From the NCBI RefSeq assembly GCF_041146795.1, contig NC_135177.1:18985560-19049559 (forward strand): a DNA stretch of 64,000 nucleotides. Direction: 5' to 3'. Below are positions 19,413 through 30,400 of this stretch, piece by piece (position 1 is the stretch's first letter; each line of letters starts with the position of its first letter). The stretch comes from Maylandia zebra. Its lineage: Eukaryota; Chordata; Actinopteri; Cichliformes; Cichlidae. The translations under genes were made by a program, and so were the position numbers. The notes under the pieces are model-generated. The model was given only the letters and a program-made list of their open reading frames with translations. It did no database searches and was not told the origin of the DNA.

Positions 19413-20639
19413 AGATGCATGTAGGATGAGGAGCACAGAGCTGGCGAATCAGGGTGGAGGGCGACAGGGAGAGAGAGAGATCCTGTGGGCAGGTAGATGG
19501 AGATAATCTCACTTGGTCACTTGGGGGCTGATTAACTCTAAACTCCTTCTAATTCCTTAAGCCTACTGTCAGTGCCCAGGAAACATGCTTTCGTTGTCTT
19601 CTAGTATTTATACGTCGTTGCAGTTATTTTGGGAGCCACGCTTATTTTAAGTCAGCGGTCAGTGCTGATAATGACGGAGCAGTGCACTCGTTCAGATTAA
19701 ATCCATTTTCAAAAACTGGGCTTTAAGTGGAATTGAGTGTGCAGTTGCGATGGTGCACACATGTATACATACACGTGTTGTGAACAGGAATAGATATGAG
19801 GTTGTCTGTAAAGGCCAACTAATGAGTCCCAGCTTCTTGCGCACACGTTGCTATTTATACACTTTACCTCCTCCTCCTCCTGCGTCTCTGCAAGCTCGTC
19901 TTCATTCAGCCCTCTGCTTTTATTTTATTACACATGCACACAGCGGTGCTGCTGCAGCGTCACTGGTAAACAGTGTGACGGTTTTAGTAGCGAGACAAAT
20001 ATATTTTCGGAGTGTGAGAATGATAAATAGAGCTTTGATCGTGTGGCTGGGTTAGCATCAGTTCAAGCAGTTATTCTAATAACTAATAACTAAGCATATG
20101 CAATTTTTCTTGTAAGTCAGGTTCACTCAATCATATCACCTATTTTCAGATTTTTAAATAACCTTCAGATGAATTAAGAGCATAATAAACTCTAAATCAC
20201 ATCCTCTTTTGACTCCAGTTCTGTTCACACCTGATCCAGCAGCTCACTTATGCTGGAGGGTGGCCTGCTTCATCTATAATTTAGCTCATTAGAGACACTA
20301 ATTATATGGTATTGAGGGCAGTTTTATCCCTCTCGGTGCAGCAACATTTCATCCATGTGTAAGAGGAGGAGATATTAGTCACGTTGCTAGAAATTAACTG
20401 TGAGTTGAGATCCTGTGGCGTGACGGTCGCCGTCTCAATTGGTCAGGATGCAGGTTGGGCCTGCTCAGCTGGGTGACAGCAGAGATGTTAGATAGGCAAC
20501 ACAAAATGGAGGAGGCAGCAGACACAAGCTCAGCTGGTCCATTAGGAGCATGTCTGCTTTCTGACAATCAGAATTGAGATGACAGAGCACTAAAAGACCC
20601 AAAGGAGACTGTGAGCATTGATGCATACCACTATCTGTG

Positions 20640-20703
20640 TGTGTATGTGCATATGTGTGTGTGTGTGGTGACCTAGGGAATAGGCCTACGGGGGGGGGGG
20701 GGG
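20640..20703. repeat. GT repeat and poly-G tract
   Basis: An interrupted TG repeat at about 20640-20668 is followed by a G homopolymer at 20690-20703. The latter is a likely assembly or sequencing weak point. Confidence 0.9.
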
Positions 20704-22425
20704 TCTTATGGGGGGGGAAGGGTAGGCAGGATTAGTTATAGTGTTCAGCCCAGTTATTGGTCACTGGACACAAACAATGGGAGGGCTAAAGAGGATTTGT
20801 TCTTATGTGTACCCCCCTCCTCCTCTCCCGCTGTCCTGTAGTGCCAGTGGGAAGTGCACGGTATAGAGGTCCAGGCTGCACCCAACGGGGGCGGCCCCGT
20901 GCATCTGGAAGATTGGCCCGTCTGCCCGTCTAGCGTTTTCCCATCCCCCACCCCTCCCCCAGCCCAGGGTGGGACTTGAACTACATATGGACGAGACAAA
21001 AACACAGCCACATTCGTCACCAGTCAGACGAGACCTAGTTCAGGGGAGCGTGCACATCGGCACAGTCGAAATAAGGAGCTGATCTGCGATGCGAGTGGCT
21101 GTAACTTGCTTAAGCGAGGTGTTGTGCCATTGCACAATACCTGCAGTTTTTTTTTAGTCCCTGTGTGATTTAATCAGCTGGTTAGAAGTTTCTAAATATA
21201 CCAGATCTGTCCTCACACTGCCACCGCAGAGGATCAAAGTTGTGTTCATTAAAGGGCCCAAGTACTGGGACTGCGAGTCACATCATTTTGATTGTAATAA
21301 CACGGGCAGGTATGCTCGCTCTGTTACATACTGACAGAAGTCAGCCTCACCTTAACCGAGTGAGGTTGAAAAGTACAAGAGGTAAAATGAGATGGACGTG
21401 AAACCACTAAGAAATATTTTTTTAAATCTCGATGTGTTAAACTATTTGAAATTGTGTGAGTAATCAGGTGGCTTATTTACTCATTACTAGCAGACATATA
21501 CAATAACAATACTGTGCAGAGCAAAATGTGACTGAAGTAAGAGTTAATTTATTGACCTGCAATTTTAGACATTAGGAATGACTTTTAAAAAACTTTATAA
21601 GCTTTTTATTGGTTTATTTATGTCTTTATTGTCATATTGTTCTAGTGCCTTAGATGACCTAAGCATGAGGGGCGTGTGTGATTTGAAGAGCCAGGCATGC
21701 CCAATGTAGACAGTGCTAATAGGCAAATCCAGAGCAGAATGCCTCCTTTGTGTCAGTGAGCTTTAATGAGCCTGTTGTGAGATCTCTGTGCAGACAGAGA
21801 AACACTCTGCAACAAGGAGGACCATTGTGCGATGAAATGATGTTTGTGCATGTGTAAATACGTGCGTGTGTTTGAGTCACGGCGTAGTCTGTAGGTGGCA
21901 GTTGGCTCCATGTTTCCTGGAATATTAATAAATAATAGGCACTCTTAAGGAGTAGGCAGCTAACGATACACTGAAGCAATAATGAAAATTACAGTGAAAA
22001 ATAGCTTATTGTTAATTAAGAGTGTAAGCCAAAATGCAGAATATTTAAGAGAAAATAAGCAGGAACGGGTAGAAATAATCCTGTTTGTGTCATAAAATAA
22101 AACATTATCTGTTCCGCTGGCAATCTGAGCCGAGGGCGATGACTGAAAGGCAGATTAGATAGAGCTTAAAACAGGAAATAATCCACAGATTTTAGTAAAT
22201 TTTGTGTAGCTGATGTGATAGTTGCTGTCTTGATTAAAAAGTCACTAGTTTTACCTGTAAAATGTCAAAAAATGGTTTAAAAATGTCCTAAAATTTATTT
22301 AAAAAAAACTTTTGTTCCAAAACTGCGTATGTGTAAATGAAGTGTTAAGTTAACCTGGTTTGTTGGACACCATCAATGCTGTGACCTTTCTTCATCTATG
22401 ACTCCCTTCTGTTTCACCTTCGCAG

Positions 22426-23741
22426 TGGCTACCATGACAACAGAGGCAACTGCCGTGACTGAGGCAGACACTGAGGGCAAGCAGAAGACCAGTAGTGCTG
22501 AGCCCGAACCAGAGAACAAGCAGAAGGCAGAGGCGGCTACATCTGACCCAGAGGGAGAGAAGTCGAGCACAAAGGCCCAGGAACAGGTCACTGAGCCTGG
22601 GCCTGCCGAAGCAGCGACCTCCCCTGAGGAGGAGCAGCTAAAGCCTCGTACCAGAACCTCTGCTGGCAAAGGCCTTTCTCGTCTCTTCTCCTCTTTCCTC
22701 AAGCGCCGATCGCAGTGCTCAGAGGAAGAGGTGTTTGAGGCAGAAAAAGCCAAAGACGAAAAGGCAGACAAAGAGGAAAAAGTAGATAAGAAAGAAGAGG
22801 AGAAGGTGGAAGAAGGGAAAAGTCAAGACAAGGAGGCCAAAGCAGAGGAGGAAAAACCAGAGGTGAAAGAAGTGAAAAAGAAAGACGACAAAGCAGAACC
22901 TAAAGAAGAGAAAAAGAACGTGGAAGAAAAAGTAGAGAAGAAAGGTAGCAAAAAGAAAAAGAAAGAGGCCAAGAAAAAAGCAGAAGAAAAGGATGAAGAG
23001 AAAGTAAAAAAGGAGGAGACAAAAAAGGGGGAGGAAAAGTTGGTGAAAAAAGAGGAGCAAAACGAGGAAGGGACAACACAGCAGACTGTAGAAAAGGAGG
23101 AAAAGCAAGTGGAGAAAAAGGAAGAGAAAAAGAAGGAAACTGCTGAGGTCAAAGGCAAGGCGGCAGACGCTGGAAAGAAGGAGGAAGAAAAGGTTGACAA
23201 GAAGGTGGCAAAGAAAAAAGAAAAAGAAGAGAAATTAAAGAAGAAAGAGGAGGAGAAAGCAAAAAGGAAAGCAGAGGAAGAAGAGAGGATAAAAAAGAGG
23301 GAAGAGGAAAAAGCAAAGAAGAAAGAAGAAGAAAAAGCCAGAGAAACCGAGAGAGCGAAGAAGAAAGAGGAGGAAAAAGCTAAGAAGAAAGAAGAGGAAA
23401 AAACGAAAGAGGAAAAAGCAAAAACAAAAGAAGAGGAAAAACCAAAAGAGGAGTTGAAGAAAAAAGAAGACGAAAAGGTGAAAGAAGAAGCAAAGAAGAA
23501 AGAGAAAGAAGGGGAGGAAGCAAAGCCGGAAGAAAAGGAGGAAAAAGAAGAGAACAAAGAGAAGAAAAAAGACAAGGGAAAGAGCAAAGGAAAGAAAGAG
23601 GAGAAGGAAGTGAAGGAAGTGAAAGGACCAAGTGAGGAGCAGGTGAAAGCACCGATTGCTGCTCCTGAGCCCGAGCTTAAAACTGAGCCAGATATTGAAC
23701 AGGCTGCTGATCAGCACTCTATAAGCAGCACAGAGGCGCAG
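22426..23741 (+). other. epb41: epb41 exon 1: Lys/Glu-rich headpiece (436 codons)
   Basis: The exon starts after an acceptor, carries eight non-coding bases, the ATG at 22434 and 436 codons up to donor GTGAGT at 23742. Residues about 1-85 are ordinary acidic sequence ending in [20 protein letters not shown], a serine- and arginine-containing stretch. Then about 270 residues are almost only Lys, Glu, Ala and Asp in KKEEEK-like blocks, likely a charged single alpha-helix or disordered region. Mammalian 4.1R has a much shorter N-terminal headpiece. Long - strand open frames here are mirror images of the GAR/AAR codons, not genes. Confidence 0.85.
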
Positions 23742-26700
23742 GTGAGTCCTAACAATCTCACATTTAGAGTACTTGTTCTAAGATTCGCTGTGATTAAGAT
23801 GAAAGTAGAACCAGTAGGCAGTTGGCTTAAATTAGCATGATCACTGGAAATGTAAAGATATGGCAGCCTCTCCTAAACAGACCTCCAAAACTTACGGGTC
23901 AAACAATATATTTTGCCTGTATATTTCTACCAAAAAACAAAGCTAACACTAAAAACAGACCGTATTTATTTGGAGTAATGTGCAGTTCTATTTTTAAGCT
24001 GACTGCCGTGATTTCAGACTGTTTGCAATGTCCTTGTGATAACAAGATCCCAGGAAGCCTGACCTTGATGGAAAAGAGGTATTACAGACTTTCAGAGGTG
24101 CTGTAGACCGACTCCAGACGGATTTATCTAACTCCTCTAACTGTATTTTCTAAAACAAGGGCTAAAAAAGAACATCACTGCAGACAAAGGTTATAAAAAA
24201 AGCACTTCATGCTGCTGATTGGGTTTTGCTTTCTAATGAATTTTTTATGTGGACAGCTTGCTCAGTGAGCATCACTGTGCTCACTTGGGCTTAAAGGCTG
24301 GTCTGAAACAAAGATGACCCATGCTGGTTTGAACTAACGCTAGTATCAACCGCTCGGGTTCATCCTGGGTTATTTGAGTACTACCTTAGTATGGTGCTCT
24401 GTATAATGTCTCCCACTTTCTCTTTCATCTTTGTAACACACTTTGGCAATTGTCTGGTTTTGACTATTTTAGCCAGCCCAAGAGGAACACAAGGAAGAGG
24501 CTATGATAAAAGAGCCTGAAGCAGTGGAAGAAGTGAAACAGGAGGACACGGAGAAAATAGAGGAAGAACCAGCAGAAAAGGAAGAGCCAATCAAAGAAGA
24601 GGAAAAGGAACAAAAGCAGGCAAAGAAAGAGAAGCCTGCAAAAGAAAAGACAGAAAAGAAGACTGAAGAGGTTAAAGGCTCTAAACGTCAGAAGACCATG
24701 CAGTGCAAAGTCACCCTGCTGGACGACGCTCAGTTTGAGTGTGAACTTGATGTAAGCAAACCCTCCCAAAATGCACCACTGTTGCGTTTGCTTTTCTGTG
24801 ATGATAAACATGGAAACTGAAGAGTTTCTCTTGCCGTGTGTCCCATGTCTGCGTTTCTCTTTCTCATTTAGAAACATGCTAAAGGCCAAGAACTTCTTAC
24901 AAAGGTGTGTGACCATGTTAACCTCCTGGAGAAAGACTACTTTGGCCTGGCTCACTGGGAAACCCCAACCAGCAAGGTAGGATGGTTTTACCCTTCTGTA
25001 GTGTTAATTACTTGGAGCATAACTGGATGTTATGAATGACAGTGCAAAAAAAAGTGAGCAAATTTTCTTGCATTTCTTCCGTTTTGCTCAGACATGGTTG
25101 GAACCCACCAAAGAGATACGGAAACAGGTCCCAGGTGCTGTCTATGAGTTTACATTCAACGTCAAGTTCTACCCTCCTGATCCAGCTCAGCTTACTGAAG
25201 ACCTAACCAGGTGAGCAAGCATCAGCTTGGAGGAATGGATCAACATGAGGCAATAGGGAGCTTTTGCACTGCATTTATTCAACCCAGGATAAATGTTCAT
25301 AGACTCAATTCCTTAATCGTTTCACACCTTTTCCAGGTACTTTCTGTGTCTCCAGCTGAGAAAGGACATTATGCTTGGTGTTCTTCCCTGTTCCTTTGTC
25401 ACACTGTCCCTGCTGGGCTCCTACACAGCCCAGTCAGAACTCGGAGAGTATGACCCCGAGCTCCATGGAACAGACTACGTTAAAGATTTGAACCTGGCCC
25501 CCGGACAGAGCAAAGAGCTGGAGGAAAAAGTGATGGATCTGCACCGCACATACAGGTCATTAAGGAGTTGTCTAGACACGCCCTTTTCACAGTGTTCATT
25601 TAAGCCCAGTGTGCATACATTGAAGGAACCTAATTCATTTTCGAAGCTGCTTGAAGATGATTGAGCCTCAAAAATGATTCTGACAGTAAAATACGTCTTT
25701 GAATTAAACGTTATCGTGTGTGCCTCCAGATCAATGAGTCCAGCCCAGGCAGACCTGCTGTTTCTGGAAAATGCCAAGAAGCTCGCCATGTATGGAGTTG
25801 ACCTGCACCAAGCCAAGGTATGTTTATTTTTATTTTTAAAATTATTTTACTGGTTTGGATGAATGGTTTGCTTCTTAACACGTGGTCCAGTCTTTTTCAT
25901 AGAAGCATGTCACGAGTATGTATGCATGTATTGATTTTTATTCGATTTTAAAATGCTCTTTTTACAATAGCATCATTGTATTGCAGCAGTAGCATCCATA
26001 TTTAATTACAAAATTGATGTCATCCCCCTTTGGAAAAAAAAAAAGAGAGATTAATAACATCCTAAACTCCATGACCTCAAACAGCATTCGTGTTTCGTGA
26101 GAAAGTCTGCCCCCCGGTGACTGATTATTGCAAGAGCAGGCTGGCGGTGTTTGGTCAGGGCTGTAAATGTTCCGTGGTGTTTCTTGCATGCAGGATCTGG
26201 ACGGTGTTGATATAATGCTGGGCGTTTGCTCCAGTGGTCTGATGGTTTACAAAGACAAGCTGAGGATCAACCGTTTCCCTTGGCCCAAAGTGCTCAAGAT
26301 CTCATACAAACGGAGCAGCTTTTTTATCAAAATCAGGCCGTCAGAGGTAAATCTCACTTTACATAGTCTGTATGTTTGACCTGTATTGATTTTTGTATTG
26401 TTCTATACAGATCCAATTTCCATAGATTTCCTCTGAGCTTAGCTTTGAAAAATGTAAAGAACTGATTTCTTTTAATAACCAATAGATTGTGTGTGTGGGG
26501 GGGTTTACTCTAACCCCCTAGACTTATTTATTATTTCTCAGCAGAAGTGGCTGGTATAAAATGTAATAGTACTGTTAGTTTATATTGCTATTGGTTTTCT
26601 TATACACATAAATGTAACTGTACGACTGAGCCAACTGATTGCAAGAATGATAAGATACATCCAGCTTTTCAGATGTCTTTCAGTTTCTTTCACTATTTAA

Positions 26701-27386
26701 AGAAAACTGTGTTTCACAATTGCAGAATAATGTCGCTATGGAGTCATTGAATTTGACTTTTGTTTCTTTGCTTTTAGCAAGAGCAGTATGAAAGCACCAT
26801 TGGTTTCAAGCTGCCCAACTACAAAGCCTCAAAGAAGCTGTGGAAAGTTTGTGTTGAACATCATACCTTCTTCAGGTAACAACGCTTTGATTCTGAGTGA
26901 CACTTAGGTCCTCCCTATCCACTTGTTAATTGGCTAACTCCTCACTCCACCTTAAGCCCTGTATTGGCACCACAGCAGTTTTAACCACAGAGGAAAAGCT
27001 GAACACTCTTAAAGCTTTTGTCTGTTTAATGAGATAAATCCAAACATGTTGCTAATCTTTTTACATAACACGAATCCTTTTTTTTTTTTTAAAGAAGACA
27101 GTGCAGGGTTTATAATTTTGAATCCACAGTGTTCATGTAATGGTCAAATAATGTGTAGATTAAAATGTAATTCTTATATCTCTTGCTCAGGGTTTCAACA
27201 GTGGAGCCGCCCTCTTCACGTCGCTTCCTCGCCTTGGGCTCTAAGTTCCGGTACAGCGGTCGTACTCAGGCCCAGACCCGCCAGGCGAGCTCCATGATCG
27301 ACCGGCCGGCACCTCGCTTCACACGATCTGCAAGCAAGAGGCTGTCTCGCAACCTAGATGGAGGTATGCGTGAGTGTATGTTGTCA

Positions 27387-27423
<37 letters not shown>

Positions 27424-30400
27424 TGCAATAAACCACAGGTCCAATAAGGTGCCCTCTGACTTCTTTTGCTATAGAACCTGGAGATGAAACTCTCCAGTTT
27501 CTGCAGGTAGTCTCGGCATCAGCCAGGACTCAGGTTGATGATTGGTCACTGCTGATGGTATCTGAAAGACCCCAGCCTTCTTCCGAATTCACAGGTACTT
27601 CGAAGTGTGTGAAGTGATGCCTTTTGGCATACCTTCTACTCGCAGATTGCTTTGTAGGATCTAACAGCCTTTTTGCATCATTTTTCCATTCATCTTTGCT
27701 TCCATACCTGCAAAACTGTTGCTGTTCAGCACAGTTAGCTTGTCTGGAAAGTGACCTATTCTGATACATGAGATGGGACACGTACCCTGTACTTTCCCCG
27801 GTGTGACTCCACAGTATTGTTGGTTACTGAAATCTGAAAGAAATTAAATAAATTTCCTCACAAATGTAACTCTAAACAGGTATTTCCAGTCTTGAGGCTC
27901 TTGTTCCTCTTTTTTTTCATTTCATAACTTTGCACTTAACGTGTGTTGCACAACCGCTTTCATTTGCTTATTTTCATTTGCCTTTATGCTTGAATTTTTG
28001 ACTGACTGACCTCCCTCATCACTGCCCCAGTGCCCATCATTGTAACGGGTTCCATCTGGAGCCTGTTTGTGTTCCAAAGTGCAAAAGGCATCTTTCATTC
28101 ATCTTTATACTAACTTCGCTTTACTGGACTCACAGAAGTCTGGCACAAAAGCTTGAAATCTTGCTTGCTTGAAGCGCTGTGCAGCATTCACAGCCGGTCG
28201 TCATCTCTGCAGCAAAACCATTACATAACTGGCATCACCTCGTCATGTCTTCACAGCCGGAAGGGAGTTTGAGCAGAATTTCACTCAGTCCTGGGAGGAG
28301 GAGGAGGGGCGTACTGTTGGCACGGAGACTGGGACTGCTGGTCCTCAAACCATTATCCAGACAGTCAGTCAGCCATGGCTGGATCTGGTGAGCGATGACG
28401 ATCACCAGCAGAGGAGAACGGAAGATGAATGGTTTATTCTTCTGGATCATCAGCCTCATATTCCATTTATCTCACCCTTTGATTTTGTTGAAGAGCCAGG
28501 TATCTACCTTTATAGTGCATGGGTAGCGTCAAATATCGCAAATTTAACATGCACTTCATTCATGTTGCCACCATACTATATGCACACGGCACTACTCAGT
28601 AAGAAACCAGGCGCGTGGCTCCACGTGGCCTTCTCGTTTCAGCTGGTTGAAGTTTGTTGTTGTTTGATCACCTGATACAAAAAATGTTGCACCTTGTTTT
28701 TTGATGTCAGCTGAAACTAGCTTGGCAAAAACGAGCTCTATGGACCACCAACTGGAACCAGTGGTGATAAAACAGGATGACTGGTTCCTGTACTTTGACC
28801 GTCTGCTCAGCGTGTCTCCCTCTGAGCATTTTGAAAAACTTCAACGTGAGTTTCTTTGTCTGGCTTTCTGCAAAAACCTTCACACTTTTTTGGGTAAAAA
28901 ATGGTAAAAAAAACAATTAATTGCAGCACTTAAATGGTTTGTTGTATCACTCTTCCAGTCTCTACCACGGAGGGGGAGGAGGAGGAGCAGGTCATAAGCG
29001 TGAAAGAACAGCAAATGATCACTGAGGAAATGATTGGGAGGATGCGGGAAACAGTGATGTTGGTGGATGCATTTACAGAGAAGGAAATTTTGGAAGGAAG
29101 ATTGAGGGACGTGAGGGATCTTGAGGAAAGGCTACAAGAAATTGATGAAATTGCAGGGAGAATTCAGCATGCAGTAGAGGAAGAACTGGGGGAGGAAGAG
29201 GTAGAAAAGCTAAAACAAGAAGAGAGAGACATGGAGCAGAAACAGTTGATCCAAGCCAAAGGTGTAACAGAAATGGTGGTGAGGAAATCTGTGAGGAGAA
29301 GAGTTATAAAAGAGGGTGAAGAAGGCGAAGTGGACGAATTGGAAGAACAAATAAAAGAGGTGTTTTTAAAGGACTTGTTGCCTGAGGAGGAAGACATCAT
29401 GGTGAAGCGGGAGAGCGAAAAACAAGTGGGCAAGAAAGTGGTAGAAGCGTTAAGGGAAGGAGAGAGCAATTTGGAGCAGAGACAGTCAATCCAATCCAGG
29501 GTTATAACGGACATGGTGGTGAGGAAATCTGTGCGGAGAATAGATATAAGTGAGGGTGAAGTGGATGACTTGGAAGAACAAATAAAACGGGTGAAGTGGG
29601 AGGGTGAAGAAGACACAGACGATAGCTTTAGAGAGAAACTGCGTGAAATGGAACAGGAGTGGCAAGATGCAGACGTCGCCGGCTCTGCTGCTGTCGCAGG
29701 ATACAAGAAGGTTCAGCATAGGACTGAGAAGATAGTGACTATTGTACAAGAGAGGGGGCAGCAGCAGGAAGGCATGGAAGACGTGCAGGGACAGTCTAGT
29801 GTTGCATCAGAGGAGATGTTAGAAAGACAGGAACTGTGGCGTAAGACAGAAGTGGTGGAGGAGAGGCCACATAGGGAGGTTCCAGAGAGGTCAGAAGGTC
29901 TGTCTCAGGCGAGAGTTGATGATGTTTGGTTCATACTTTTAGATCAGCCTCCACACAAAGCTGGTTTCAAAACACCAGGTAAAGTATGCTAATCCCTCTG
30001 ATATTCTAATATCATCAAAACCATAAAGACATACATGTCCGGAAGCACTAGCATTATATTAACCAAACCGGCTTTCGTTTTGCTCTTTTCTTTTGCTTTG
30101 ATTTCTGCAGTGAGGTGTAAGATATACTCGACTTTAGATTTTCATACGGCCTATGTATTTTTTAAAGAGAGAATAACCACCACTGCCCAGCTTCTCTTCC
30201 AGCTGGGCATTTGTTTTCCGTCGCGCTCAAATATTCTGTCTTCACTTTCCTACATAGTTGCCGATGTGGAACGTGTTCAAGTGGACAAGGGTGGTCATTT
30301 CAACCCCGAGAAAGAAAAACCACATATCAGCGTTGAACGGGTTGATGACTGGTTTGTGTTGCTGGATTTTATTCCCCGACAAAAGCTTTTTGGGCCATCA

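Larger units (their letters stand above)
10661..22425. other. Long interval with no recognised protein gene
   Basis: About 11.8 kb between the divergent kcnk5 start and the first coding exon of epb41. I found no coding exon I could assign. It holds a repeat fragment at 10918-11200, microsatellites described separately, and probably non-coding first exons and promoters of epb41. Runs of open frame here (for example the - strand at 11889-12107) have no recognised family. The region close to 10661-10740 should contain the kcnk5 promoter. Confidence 0.5.

Noticed and set aside
22398-22433. Upstream in-frame ATG for epb41 at 22398
   Set aside because: It lies before the acceptor CGCAG at 22421-22425, inside the pyrimidine tract of the intron; the ATG at 22434 follows the exon start.
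22719-23717. Several long - strand open frames rich in Phe, Ser and Leu
   Set aside because: They mirror the Lys/Glu codons of the epb41 headpiece on the other strand; composition is an artefact.
29164-29706. 180-codon - strand open frame
   Set aside because: Antisense shadow of the acidic epb41 exon 13; no domain and the + strand frame is conserved in type.
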